Of a DNA stretch of 64,000 nt, positions 18,837-28,887 are shown piece by piece. The notes below the pieces were generated by a model. That model had not been told where the DNA came from. It saw only the letters and a list, made by a program, of their open reading frames with translations, and searched no databases. How positions within the stretch are numbered: position 1 is the first letter of the stretch; every line of letters begins with the position of its first letter. The DNA comes from Actinoplanes xinjiangensis (lineage in GTDB: Bacteria; Actinomycetota; Actinomycetes; Mycobacteriales; Micromonosporaceae). The stretch is from NCBI RefSeq assembly GCF_003148685.1, contig NZ_QGGR01000006.1, positions 62,001-126,000 of the forward strand, given 5' to 3'. A program made the translations under genes and the position numbers.

Positions 18837-20138
18837 ATGAAACGCTGGATAGCCATCGGCGCGGCCCTCACCCTGGGGCTGGCCGCCTGCTCCGACCCGT
18901 CCGCCGCGCCCGAGACCGCAAGCGGGACCGTCACCTGGGCCGACCCCACCGCCAAGCTGGACGGGGTGAAGCTCACCATCTGGGCGGCGCAGAACAGCAA
19001 CACCGTCCCCAAGTCGGTGGTCGACGCCTTCCAGCAGGCCACCGGTGCGACCGTCGACGTCGTCACGGTGCCCGACCCGTACGAGCAGAGCGTGCAGACC
19101 AAGGTCGCCACCGGCGACAAGCCGGACCTCGCGTTCTGGCAGCCGACCGCGTCGATGCTGACCGCGATCAACGCACGGACCAACCTGCAGCCGCTCACCG
19201 ACGCGCCGTGGCTGCCCTCGTTGGATCCGGCGCTGAAGGACATCACCGGCCTGCTCGACGGCACCCGGTACGCCGCGCTGGTCACCAGCCCGGCGGTCGA
19301 GGGCGTCTACTACAACAAGGAGGTCTTCGCGGCCCAGGGCATCACCGCGACGCCGAAGAGCTTCGACGAGATGATCACGCTGGCCCGGTCGCTGAAGGCC
19401 AAGGGCGTCACGCCGTTCCACGAGATGGGCGCCGACCGCTGGGCCACCCAGTGGTGGGTGCAGGTCCAGCTCGCCGACGCGGCCAAGGCCGGACTCTGGG
19501 ACCGGATCAACTCCGGCCAGGCGAAGTTCACCGACCCGGACGTGGTCAAGGCCATCGAGACCTACGACGGCCTGATCAAGGAAGGGCTGTTCAACAGCGA
19601 CATCAAGACCGCAAAATTCGAGGATCAGGGTACGGCCCTGCTCGACGGCAAGGCGGCCATGGTGGTGCAGGTGAACTCGTTCTTCGGACAGCTCCAGGCC
19701 AAGGCCGACACCGCCACCCTCGATGAGAAGATCGGTTTCTTCCCGATCTCGCCGTCCGGCAACGTCGGCACCTTCATCCCGGACCAGTCCAACGCCCTGG
19801 TCGCGTTCAAGACCGGTGACGCCAAGCGGGAGGCCGCCGCCCGGCAGCTGCTCGCCTACTGGATGGGCCCCGGCTATCAGGCCTTCGTCACCGACCGCAA
19901 CACCGTGTCGCTGGAGACCGCGGTGCCCAGCCCGGCCGGCGTGCCGAAGGCGCTGCTCGACGTGCACGCCTCGCTGCCCACCGCGGTCGGGTCCATGCAG
20001 GCCCTGGCGGTAGCCAACCCGGATCTCTACATCAACCTGGCCGACATGATCGCCGGCACGATGACCCCGCAGCAGGTCGCCACCGCCACCCAGGACCAGT
20101 TCGTCCAGCTCGCGAAGGCTGCTGGTTACTTGAAGTGA
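18837..20138 (+). CDS. sugar-binding lipoprotein of the second ABC importer
   Basis: A 433-residue solute-binding protein with a lipoprotein signal (MKRWIAIGAALTLGLAAC). The mature part (KLTIWAAQNSNTVPKSVVDAF, DLAFWQPTASML, VYYNKEVFAAQGI) matches the CUT1 extracellular sugar-binding family. The open frame extends upstream into the GH36 gene, but ATG 18837 starts the signal peptide. It is followed with a 4-nt overlap by two permease genes. The ligand is probably an alpha-galactoside or galactan fragment, inferred from the neighbours. Confidence 0.9.
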   Translation: MKRWIAIGAALTLGLAACSDPSAAPETASGTVTWADPTAKLDGVKLTIWAAQNSNTVPKSVVDAFQQATGATVDVVTVPDPYEQSVQTKVATGDKPDLAFWQPTASMLTAINARTNLQPLTDAPWLPSLDPALKDITGLLDGTRYAALVTSPAVEGVYYNKEVFAAQGITATPKSFDEMITLARSLKAKGVTPFHEMGADRWATQWWVQVQLADAAKAGLWDRINSGQAKFTDPDVVKAIETYDGLIKEGLFNSDIKTAKFEDQGTALLDGKAAMVVQVNSFFGQLQAKADTATLDEKIGFFPISPSGNVGTFIPDQSNALVAFKTGDAKREAAARQLLAYWMGPGYQAFVTDRNTVSLETAVPSPAGVPKALLDVHASLPTAVGSMQALAVANPDLYINLADMIAGTMTPQQVATATQDQFVQLAKAAGYLK

Positions 20139-20983
20139 CGACCTTCACCACGGGTGCGCCGGGCGCCATCTCCCGGCGCACCCATCCTCTCTGGTTCCTC
20201 GTCCCGGCGTACGTGCTCCTGCTCGTCTTCTTCTTCCTGCCGACCGTCTTCAACTTCGTCTACGCGTTCACCGACTGGTCCGGTTTCAAGGCCGCGATCA
20301 ACCCGGTCGGGCTGGACAACTTCGTGCAGCTCACCTCGGACGGCACGCTGTTCCGGTCGCTGCGGATCACCATCGTCTACGCGGTCCTGGTCGCGGTCTT
20401 CCAGAACCTGTTCGGGTTCGGGCTGGCCGTGCTGCTGGAACGCGACACCGTGGTCAACCGGATCGCCCGGGTGTTCTTCCTGGTCCCGGTGCTGATGTCG
20501 GCGCTGGCCGTGGGCTACATCTTCCAGGCGCTGCTCAAGGGCACCGGGTGGCTCGCCGACACCACGTGGACGATCGTGGTGGTCGCGCTGATCCACGCGT
20601 GGAAGTGGATGGGCCTGTCCATGCTGATCTACCTGGCCGGGCTCAAGACCATCCCGCTGGACGTGACCGAGGCCGCGCACATCGACGGCGCCTCGCAGTG
20701 GCGCACCTTCTGGTCGGTGCGGGTGCCGTTCCTGGCGCCGGCGGTCACCTTCAACGTGGCGACCGCGCTGCTCGGGTCGATGAACGGCTTCGACATCGTG
20801 CAGGCCACCACCGGCGGCGGCCCGGCCCGGACCACCGAGATCCTCAACATCTTCATCTACCGGACCTTCGGGCAGGGGCTGTTCGCGCAGGCCACCACGA
20901 TGAGCCTGGTGCTGTTCCTGCTGGTCGCGCTGATGGCGTTCCCGGTCATCCACGTGCTCCGCAGACGAGAGGAGATCCTGTGA
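20135..20983 (+). CDS. sugar ABC transporter permease, MalF type
   Basis: A 282-residue permease with six membrane helices and an EAA loop reading DVTEAAHIDGASQWRTFWSVRVP. GTG 20135 overlaps the binding-protein stop (GTGA). It forms the channel with the next gene. No ATPase is encoded here either. Confidence 0.92.
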   Translation: MTTFTTGAPGAISRRTHPLWFLVPAYVLLLVFFFLPTVFNFVYAFTDWSGFKAAINPVGLDNFVQLTSDGTLFRSLRITIVYAVLVAVFQNLFGFGLAVLLERDTVVNRIARVFFLVPVLMSALAVGYIFQALLKGTGWLADTTWTIVVVALIHAWKWMGLSMLIYLAGLKTIPLDVTEAAHIDGASQWRTFWSVRVPFLAPAVTFNVATALLGSMNGFDIVQATTGGGPARTTEILNIFIYRTFGQGLFAQATTMSLVLFLLVALMAFPVIHVLRRREEIL

Positions 20984-21792
20984 CCCGCCGCCTGCAACCG
21001 GTGGTCGCGCTGCTGCTGGTCGCCGTGGTGATCGGGGTACCGCTCTGGCTGGTCGTCGCCACCGCCGGCAAGTCACAGGGGGAGGCCGTCGACCCCGACC
21101 TCACCCCGCCGTCGTCGTGGCACCTGTGGGAGAACCTGCGACAGGTGTGGGTGGACGCCGACATCCCGGCCGCGTTCCTCGGCAGCATGCTGATCGTCGT
21201 CCCGACCGTGGCCGTCGTGCTGATCCTCGGTTCGATGGCGGCGTGGGTGCTGGCCCGGCGCTCGACGCGGCTCACCGCCGTCCTCTACGCACTCGGCATC
21301 AGCGGGATCATCCTGCCGCCGGCCGTCGTCACGGTCGTCCTGCTGCTGCGGCAGCTCGGCCTGGCCGGCACCGTGACCGGCATGATCGGCGTGTACGTCG
21401 GCATCTACCTGTCCACGGTGATCTTCTTCGTGACGGGCTTCGTGCGTACCATCCCGGAGGCTCTGGAGGAGGCGGCGCGGATCGACGGCGCCGGACCGGT
21501 GGCGGTGTTCCGGCGGGTCGTGCTGCCGTTGCTGCGCCCGGTGCTGGCCACCGCGACCATCCTGATCTGCCTGTACGTCTGGAACGACGTGTTCTACGCG
21601 TTCTTCGTGATCGGCGGGCGCGTCGACACCCTGCCGCTGAACCTGTTCCAGGTGGCCAGTGCCGGCCTCTACCTCAACAACTGGCACCTGATCTTCGCGT
21701 ACGTGATCCTGATGAGCCTGCCGCTCGTCGTCACGTTCGCCCTGGCCCAGCGGAAGATCATCGCCGGCATCACGAGCGGGGCAGTGAAATAG
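20980..21792 (+). CDS. sugar ABC transporter permease, MalG type
   Basis: A 270-residue permease; its EAA loop is ALEEAARIDGAGPVAVFRRVVLP. GTG 20980 overlaps the previous stop by 4 nt, which decides the start against the longer open frame. It completes the second CUT1 importer of the window, which lacks its own ATPase and so probably depends on a shared one. Confidence 0.92.
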   Translation: MTRRLQPVVALLLVAVVIGVPLWLVVATAGKSQGEAVDPDLTPPSSWHLWENLRQVWVDADIPAAFLGSMLIVVPTVAVVLILGSMAAWVLARRSTRLTAVLYALGISGIILPPAVVTVVLLLRQLGLAGTVTGMIGVYVGIYLSTVIFFVTGFVRTIPEALEEAARIDGAGPVAVFRRVVLPLLRPVLATATILICLYVWNDVFYAFFVIGGRVDTLPLNLFQVASAGLYLNNWHLIFAYVILMSLPLVVTFALAQRKIIAGITSGAVK

Positions 21793-21804
21793 CGGGTTCA
21801 TCGC

Positions 21805-21810
21805 TATAAA
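21805..21810 (+). promoter_or_regulatory. -10 element for a possible leaderless transcript
   Basis: TATAAA ends 6 nt before the GTG of the lectin-bearing hydrolase, the spacing expected when transcription starts at the start codon. No clear -35 is present. Confidence 0.4.
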
Positions 21811-21816
21811 TTCCCT

Positions 21817-23721
21817 GTGTTACTTCAATGGGCCGCAGCCCTCCTCATGCTGCCCGCGGCGCCCGTCGCCGCGGAACCCGTGCCGATCCCGAACCCCTAT
21901 GTGTTCACCGTCGACGACGTGGGCTTCGCCGACGGTGGTGACGCGGACACCTCCGTCGGCCGGATCTCCGCCATGGACGAATACCTCGGGCCGAAGAAAC
22001 CGATCCTGCGTCTCGACCTGTTCTGGGAACTCATCCAGCCGCAGCGGGACGGCGAGATCAAGTGGAACGCCGGTCATCTCGACGACCGGGTCAACGCCGC
22101 CTACGAGCAGGGCATCCGGGTGCTGCTCATCCTCGACTACGCGCCCGACTGGGCCGGTGGGCACGACAAGCAGCACAACTGGTTCCCGACCAGCAACGAC
22201 GACTGGCGGAAGATCGTCACCGCGACGGTCGACCACTTCGGGCCCAAGGTGCAGGCGTACGAGGTGTGGAACGAACCCAACCTCAGGAACTTCGGCAACT
22301 ACGGCGACAACAGCCTCGCCCAGCGGGCCGGGCGCTACTGGGAACTCGTCGGGATCGCGCACGACGTGATCGACGCGAAGTGCCCCGACTGTGTGGTTCT
22401 GGCCGGCGGGTCCGCGGGGGGCGACGCCGACACCACCGTCAACCCGATCCGCAACGACAACGAGGCAGCCGACTGGCTCGAACACGGGTACACCCTCGGG
22501 ATGGGCGGCAAGTTCGACGCGGTCACCTACCACCCGTACCCCGACATCGGCGGCGGCCACCTGCCCACCTATTCCCGGACCACCTGCACCGGCACCATCT
22601 GGTACCGCTTCTGGTCCGGGTTCGGACCCGACGGCGACCCACAGTGCGGTGGCGCGGCCGCCCTGTACGACGTGCTGAAACGGCACGGGCAGGGCGACAA
22701 GAAGATCTGGGCCACCGAGTTCGGCTACTCCACCCTCGGCCCGCGTGAGCCGCTGGCGCTGCGGTACGTCCGGGACGCGCTCGAGGAGGGGGTCCGCAAC
22801 TGGCGCACCCGCTCGTACGCCGGCCCGCTGTTCATCTACTCCTTCCAGAGCGCCGACCCCGCCGCGGAGATCTGCACCGACATTCCCGGCGAGTGCGCGT
22901 TCGGGCTGCGCGACGCCGGCGGCGTGCCACGCGAACCCATGTACACCGACGTCGGCATCGCCCTGCGCGGCGACCCGTGGCCGTCCGCGCTGGCCCCCGG
23001 CCGCTCACTGTTCCGCGGCTCGGCGCTGCGCTCGCCCAACGGGCGATACCACCTGTGGATGCAGGGTGACGGCAACCTGGTCCTCTACGACGGCAACCGG
23101 GTGCTGTGGGGGCGGGGCGGCCAGAAGGCGTACCGCCTCACCAATCAGGACGACAGCAACCTGCTCCTCGCCGACCACACCCGCGACCACACCGTGAAGG
23201 CCGGTGACCCCTACGCCAACCCGGCGATCTGGGCCGCCGGAACCGCCGGCAAGGGCCCCGCCACCCTGCGCCTGCAGGACGACGGCAACCTGGTGCTCTA
23301 CCGCGACAGCACCCCGGTGTGGGACACCGCCACGTACACGATCACGCTGACCAGTGCCCTCGGTAAATGCCTGGACGTCCCGGAGTCCGACTTCACCCGG
23401 ACCGTGCGCCCGCAGACGTACACCTGCAACCGCACCGCCGCCCAGCAGTGGATCCACGCCGACGAGCGGATCCTCACCCGCAACAACCTGTGCCTCGACG
23501 TCCTCGGTGGCGCCACCGCCAACGGCGCGGTCATCCAGCTGGAGACCTGCAACGGCGATCCGGCCCAGCGCTGGCAGTACACCGCGGGCGGCAGCCTGCT
23601 CAACCCGCGGTCCGGTCGCTGCCTGGACATTCCCGGCAGCAGCACGAACAACAACGTCCGCCCGCAGCTCTACACCTGCAACAACTCCAGCGCCCAGCGT
23701 TGGACGAAGACCCAGATCTGA
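21817..23721 (+). CDS. secreted glycoside hydrolase with bulb-type and ricin-type lectin domains
   Basis: A 634-residue protein with a short Sec signal (MLLQWAAALLMLPAAPVAA). The barrel has YEVWNEPN (acid/base Glu153) and WATEFGY (nucleophile Glu301), a GH-A clan layout resembling GH39/GH5-like PslG-type enzymes. Two bulb-type lectin repeats follow (WMQGDGNLVLYDGNRVLW and LRLQDDGNLVLY), then a ricin-B trefoil with three Q-x-W units (AQQW, AQRW, AQRW). GTG 21817 lies 6 nt after a TATAAA, so it may be leaderless as well as cotranscribed with the importer. The lectins probably anchor it to galactose- or mannose-bearing glycans. Confidence 0.82.
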   Translation: MLLQWAAALLMLPAAPVAAEPVPIPNPYVFTVDDVGFADGGDADTSVGRISAMDEYLGPKKPILRLDLFWELIQPQRDGEIKWNAGHLDDRVNAAYEQGIRVLLILDYAPDWAGGHDKQHNWFPTSNDDWRKIVTATVDHFGPKVQAYEVWNEPNLRNFGNYGDNSLAQRAGRYWELVGIAHDVIDAKCPDCVVLAGGSAGGDADTTVNPIRNDNEAADWLEHGYTLGMGGKFDAVTYHPYPDIGGGHLPTYSRTTCTGTIWYRFWSGFGPDGDPQCGGAAALYDVLKRHGQGDKKIWATEFGYSTLGPREPLALRYVRDALEEGVRNWRTRSYAGPLFIYSFQSADPAAEICTDIPGECAFGLRDAGGVPREPMYTDVGIALRGDPWPSALAPGRSLFRGSALRSPNGRYHLWMQGDGNLVLYDGNRVLWGRGGQKAYRLTNQDDSNLLLADHTRDHTVKAGDPYANPAIWAAGTAGKGPATLRLQDDGNLVLYRDSTPVWDTATYTITLTSALGKCLDVPESDFTRTVRPQTYTCNRTAAQQWIHADERILTRNNLCLDVLGGATANGAVIQLETCNGDPAQRWQYTAGGSLLNPRSGRCLDIPGSSTNNNVRPQLYTCNNSSAQRWTKTQI

Positions 23722-23776
23722 CGACCCCCACGGTGCCGGCCTCTCCCCGGGGCCGGCACCCTCCCGCCCACTTCCC

Positions 23777-23955
23777 GGCTGGTCCCCACCGCTGTCTCGG
23801 ACGCGCTGAGACAGCGGTGGGAGCCAGCCGGATCTTTCGGGCTGGTCCCCACCGCTGTCTCGGACGCGCTGAGACAGCGGTGGGAGCCAGCCGGGTCTTT
23901 TGGGCTGGTCGTCACCGCTGTCTCGGACGCGCTGAGACAGCGGTGGGGGCCAGCC
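23777..23955. repeat. three tandem copies of the 53-bp hairpin repeat
   Basis: Copies at 23777-23829, 23840-23892 and 23903-23955 repeat every 63 bp. The first two are identical; the third differs at three bases in the outer arms. Spacers are 10 bp and differ slightly. They fill the gap between the lectin-bearing hydrolase and the next gene, right after the hydrolase stop, where a transcript would form a row of hairpins. Confidence 0.95.
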
Positions 23956-23988
23956 GGCAGCCACCAGCGGTGGTGGGGCGTCGGTAGG

Positions 23989-25206
23989 GTGGTCCGGAAG
24001 GTTCTCGCCGCTCTTCTGACGCTGGTCGCGGTGGTCGGAGCGGTGCGGCTCATCGTTCCAGCGACGTCGGAGGATCAAGAGCCTCCGGGGGTACGGCTAC
24101 AACTCGCCTTCCTACGAGAGAGGCTGGAGGGCGGCGCCGACACGGAGGCGCAGGCACTCTTTCCCGAGGGCTACTACTTCCTCAACGTCCTCTACGGCCT
24201 GACCTGGATCGAGCTCGGCAGACGTGGCGTGGAACCGGACCGGGCCGCCGACGAGGCCGCCTGGGCACTGTCCCGGGTGGAGTCCCCGGCCGGCCGGGCA
24301 CCGTTCGACGCGTCGGCGATCCCGGCGTACGGCGTGTTCTACGCGGGCTGGACCAACTGGCTGCGCGGAGGTCTGCTGACCCTCCGTGACGACGCGGGCG
24401 AGCGGGCCCGTTTCGAGGCCGGCTCGCGGGCTCTGGCCGCCGCCTTCGACGCGTCACCGTCGCCGTTCCTCACCGCCTACCCGGGGCAGGCCTGGCCGTG
24501 CGACTCGACGGTGGCGATCGCCTCGCTGCGGCTGGCCGGCACGGTCACTCAGACGGCGGAGTTCGCGCCCACCGTGGACCGCTGGGTGACCCGGGCCCGT
24601 GGGCTGCTCGACCCGGCGACCGGGCTGCTCCCACACTATGTCGACCCGGTGACGGGTGCGCTGGTGGACGGGGCCCGCGGCACGTCGCAGGCGATCATCC
24701 AGCGCTTCCTGGTCGACGTCGACCCGGTGTTCGCGCGCGAGCAGTATCCGCGGTTCCGGGACGGGTTCCTGGACCGTCCGCTGTGGCTGGGCCCGGCGAT
24801 CCGGGAGTATCCGCACGGCGTCGACGGTGCCGGTGACGTCGACTCGGGCCCGCTGATCCGTGGCATCAGCCTGTCCACGACGGTCGTCGCGCTCGGGGCG
24901 GCCCAGGCGCACGGCGACCACTCGCTGGCCGCGGCGCTGGCCGGTTTCGGGGAGTTCGCCGGGATCCCGCTGACGACCTTCCACACCAAGCGGTACGCAC
25001 TGGGCTTCCTCCCGATCGGTGACGCCTTCCTGGCCTGGTCGAAGACGGCCCGCCCGTGGACCACCACGCCACCGTCCCCGCCCGCCGCGGTGATCGGCGC
25101 CGGGTGGCGCGTACCCCTGCTGGTGATGCTGTTCCTGATCGGGTCTCTGCCGTGGCTGCCGATGATCCGCCGCCGCTGGTTCGCCGGGAACGGGGTGAGG
25201 TCGTGA
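23989..25206 (+). CDS. membrane-anchored alpha/alpha-barrel-like protein of unknown function
   Basis: A 405-residue protein with an N-terminal signal anchor (VLAALLTLVAVVGAVRLIV) and a C-terminal membrane helix (VPLLVMLFLIGSLPWLPMI). The large middle part has features of six-hairpin alpha-toroid enzymes: FLNVLYGLTWIEL, AYPGQAWPCDSTVAIASL, LLPHYVDP and DSGPLIRGIS. The YPxxxWPCDS stretch recalls linalool dehydratase/isomerase-like domains, but the resemblance is weak. The domain probably faces outside. GTG 23989 follows 33 bp after the hairpin repeats; no clear operon partner exists. I do not assign a function. Confidence 0.65.
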   Translation: MVRKVLAALLTLVAVVGAVRLIVPATSEDQEPPGVRLQLAFLRERLEGGADTEAQALFPEGYYFLNVLYGLTWIELGRRGVEPDRAADEAAWALSRVESPAGRAPFDASAIPAYGVFYAGWTNWLRGGLLTLRDDAGERARFEAGSRALAAAFDASPSPFLTAYPGQAWPCDSTVAIASLRLAGTVTQTAEFAPTVDRWVTRARGLLDPATGLLPHYVDPVTGALVDGARGTSQAIIQRFLVDVDPVFAREQYPRFRDGFLDRPLWLGPAIREYPHGVDGAGDVDSGPLIRGISLSTTVVALGAAQAHGDHSLAAALAGFGEFAGIPLTTFHTKRYALGFLPIGDAFLAWSKTARPWTTTPPSPPAAVIGAGWRVPLLVMLFLIGSLPWLPMIRRRWFAGNGVRS

Positions 25207-25292
25207 GTTTCCGCTGCGCCCGGAGCCCAACGGGTGACACCGGAGAGCGGCGACGGAAATGTGCGATGGACGTGACGCCCGGCGGTTCCTAG

Positions 25293-26600
<1,308 letters not shown>

Positions 26601-26603
26601 ACC

Positions 26604-26648
26604 GCGGCCACCCGGCGACGATGCACAGTTGCGTCGCCGGGCGGCCGC
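26604..26648. terminator. bidirectional terminator between dgdA and the MFS gene
   Basis: A 10-bp perfect stem (CCCGGCGACG) extended by a second GCGGCC stem past a single-base bulge, with an 11-nt loop, lies between two convergent genes. Confidence 0.65.
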
Positions 26649-26670
26649 GAGGCGTGGGGCCGAGAGCCCG

Positions 26671-28143
26671 TCAGGCGTTGCTGCGGTGCAGCATGTGAAT
26701 CTCGGCGGGCTCGTCCGGCACGTCGGTCACGCCGACGGCGACCGCCTGCTCGTGCCGCCGGCGTGCGCCCGGCAGCAGCAGCGCCGCGACGATCGCGAGC
26801 ACGGCGACGCCGGCGCAGACCCAGAAGCCGTCGGTGAACGCGGCGTCCGTCGGCAGGCCCTGCGGCGTGGTGTTCGAGGTGATCACCGCGGCGACCACGG
26901 CGGTGCCGATGCTGCTGCCGATGGTCCGGGCGATCGAGTTGACGCTGGTCGCCTCACCGGTCTGCGCCGGCGGGACGCTCTCGATGATCGCGTTCGACAT
27001 GGCGGCGAACGCGAAACCGATGCCGGCGCCGGTCAGCAGCCCGGACGCGAGCACCTGCCAGATCTCGCCGTGTCCCAGCGCGGGGATCGCGAACGCGGCC
27101 ACCACCAGGATCGAGCCGAGGAACATCGGGACCTTCGGGCCGTACCGCCGGTTGAGCAGACCGGCGATCGGGCCGAACACCACCATCATCACGACCGTGG
27201 GCAGCAGGAACAGGCCGGCCTGGGAGACCGACCTGCCGAACCCGTAGCCGGTCGCCTCCGGCAGTTGCAGCAGGGTCGGGACCAGCAGGAACGTGCCGAA
27301 CATGGCGAAGCCGAGGATCAGTGCGACCAGGTCGGTGGCCCAGACACCGCGGATGCGCATCAGCTTCATGTCGATCAGCGGCTCCTTGACCCGCAGCTCG
27401 ACCAGCACGAACACGACCAGGCCGACGGCACCGGCGGCGAGCAGGCCGATCGTCTTCGGCTCCCCCCAGCCCCAGGCCTGACCCTTGCTGATCGCCAGCA
27501 GCAGGCCCACCAGGGACACCGACAGAATCGTCGCGCCGAGGACGTCGAGCTTGCCGGGGGTGCGGACCGGGGACTCCTTCATCCCGAAGATCGCGCCGAT
27601 CAGGGCGATCGCGACCAGGATCAGCGGCAGCCAGAACAGCCAGTGCCAGGAGAGATGCTCGACGATCGGGCCGGCCGCCACGATGCCGATGCCGGCGCCG
27701 ACCCCGAAGATCGCCGAGATCATGCCGACCGTGGTGGCGACCCGCTCGCGGGGCAGCTCATCGCGGACCATGCCGATGGAGAGCGGCATCATCGCGCCGC
27801 CGGCGCCCTGGAGGACCCGGCCCAGGATCAGCACGGTCAGGTTGGTGGCGAGCGCCGCGACGATCGTGCCGACGGCCAGGACGGACAGCACGACGATGAG
27901 GATCCTGCGCTTGCCGACCATGTCGCCGAGGCGCCCGAAGATCGGCGTGAGGACCGACGCCGACAGCAGGTAGGCGGTGACGATCCAGCTGACATCGCTG
28001 GTCGACACCTTCAGCTCGTGCCCGATGGTGGACAGCGCGGGCGAGACCAGGGACTGCAGGCACGCGAAGGCCAGACCGCCCAGAGCGAGGTAGAGCACCA
28101 GCAGGCCGCTGCTGTTGCCGCGGGTCTCGGTACGTGGGGTCAT
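26671..28143 (-). CDS. MFS multidrug exporter, DHA2 (14-helix) family
   Basis: A 490-residue transporter with fourteen predicted membrane helices. Motif A-like GRLGDMVGKRRILI lies between helices 2 and 3 and motif C-like GAGIGIVAAGPIVEHLSWHW in the fifth helix, both typical of EmrB/QacA-type drug:proton antiporters. Met 28143 has a GAGGAC site; the frame reaches further upstream without one. Two copies of a 16-bp operator-like sequence flank its promoter (28163-28219), which suggests repression by a TetR-like regulator relieved by a substrate. No such regulator is encoded nearby. Confidence 0.92.
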   Translation of the reverse strand: MTPRTETRGNSSGLLVLYLALGGLAFACLQSLVSPALSTIGHELKVSTSDVSWIVTAYLLSASVLTPIFGRLGDMVGKRRILIVVLSVLAVGTIVAALATNLTVLILGRVLQGAGGAMMPLSIGMVRDELPRERVATTVGMISAIFGVGAGIGIVAAGPIVEHLSWHWLFWLPLILVAIALIGAIFGMKESPVRTPGKLDVLGATILSVSLVGLLLAISKGQAWGWGEPKTIGLLAAGAVGLVVFVLVELRVKEPLIDMKLMRIRGVWATDLVALILGFAMFGTFLLVPTLLQLPEATGYGFGRSVSQAGLFLLPTVVMMVVFGPIAGLLNRRYGPKVPMFLGSILVVAAFAIPALGHGEIWQVLASGLLTGAGIGFAFAAMSNAIIESVPPAQTGEATSVNSIARTIGSSIGTAVVAAVITSNTTPQGLPTDAAFTDGFWVCAGVAVLAIVAALLLPGARRRHEQAVAVGVTDVPDEPAEIHMLHRSNA

Positions 28144-28162
28144 GGTGTCCTCGGCGCTAGTA

Positions 28163-28219
28163 GTAAACAACTGCTGACTTTATATCGGCAGCCCGCGCCG
28201 GAAGTAAACGGTTGCTTAC
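28163..28219 (-). promoter_or_regulatory. MFS promoter with two operator-like repeats
   Basis: GTAAACGGTTGCTTAC (28204-28219) and GTAAACAACTGCTGAC (28163-28178) are imperfect inverted repeats in direct orientation, 41 bp apart. On the minus strand TTTACT, 18 bp, TATAAA forms a promoter between them: one operator covers the -35, the other the start of transcription. Confidence 0.6.
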
Positions 28220-28236
28220 ATCACACTCGCCGGCGC

Positions 28237-28878
28237 TCAGACGTCGATCCGGTCCCAGCCGTCCGGCAGCTCACGAGGCAGGGCGGGCCAGGACGGGTCC
28301 GGGCGGAAGTCGCGCCACGTGCCGTCGAACGGGAACACGCCGGCCTCGGCCAGCGCGATCACCTCCCGGCCGGCGCGGCGGACCCGGTCCTCGTCGTCCA
28401 CCCAGTACGCCCCCGGCATGGTCAGCCGGGTCGCGAACAACTCCTCGTCCTTCCAGCGCCAGCTCCCGTCCGGCTCGACCACGACGTCCAGATCCCAGTC
28501 GGTGGTGTCCAGGCCGGCCAGGTCACCGTGGCGCCAGAGTGCGGGTGGTGCCTCCAGGTTCGCGTACCACCGGAAGAACGTGCCGTCCGGCCGGAAGAAC
28601 CAGCGGATCGAATAGTCACGCCCGCGCGGATGCCAGCTGAGGACGCCGTGATCGATGGTGTGGGGCGCCGGGATCCGGTCGGAGGCCGACCACTGCGGCA
28701 ACGGCACCTGACTCGTGCCGCGGCCGTCGGGCAGAGTGAAATGCCAGGCCGCGGCGTCGGCCGGCGCCCACAGCAGGACCGCGTCGCCCAGGTCGGCGAC
28801 GGCCCGGAACGGCACCACCAGACCGATCCGCCGACGTTGGAGATGACGCAGCCAGACGGTCTCACCGGGCACCAGCAT
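28237..28878 (-). CDS. DUF402 (FomD-like) protein
   Basis: A 213-residue cytoplasmic protein. The motif block FFRWYANLEAPP...DTTDWDLDVVVEPDGSW...WKDEELF is the signature of DUF402, a beta-barrel fold whose studied members (FomD, and related nucleoside-phosphate hydrolases) use metal ions coordinated by the conserved Asp/Glu/Lys residues. A phosphohydrolase role is thus plausible but unproven here. It is followed by a 9-bp gap from the lipoprotein gene upstream on the same strand, so the two may be cotranscribed. Confidence 0.85.
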   Translation of the reverse strand: MLVPGETVWLRHLQRRRIGLVVPFRAVADLGDAVLLWAPADAAAWHFTLPDGRGTSQVPLPQWSASDRIPAPHTIDHGVLSWHPRGRDYSIRWFFRPDGTFFRWYANLEAPPALWRHGDLAGLDTTDWDLDVVVEPDGSWRWKDEELFATRLTMPGAYWVDDEDRVRRAGREVIALAEAGVFPFDGTWRDFRPDPSWPALPRELPDGWDRIDV

Positions 28879-28887
28879 GCACCGAGG

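Noticed and set aside
28180..28207. FliA-type promoter for the MFS exporter (GCCGATATAAAG on the minus strand)
   Set aside because: The sequence 15 bp upstream is TTTA rather than CTCA/TTCA, and a better sigma-70 pair (TTTACT-N18-TATAAA) explains it.
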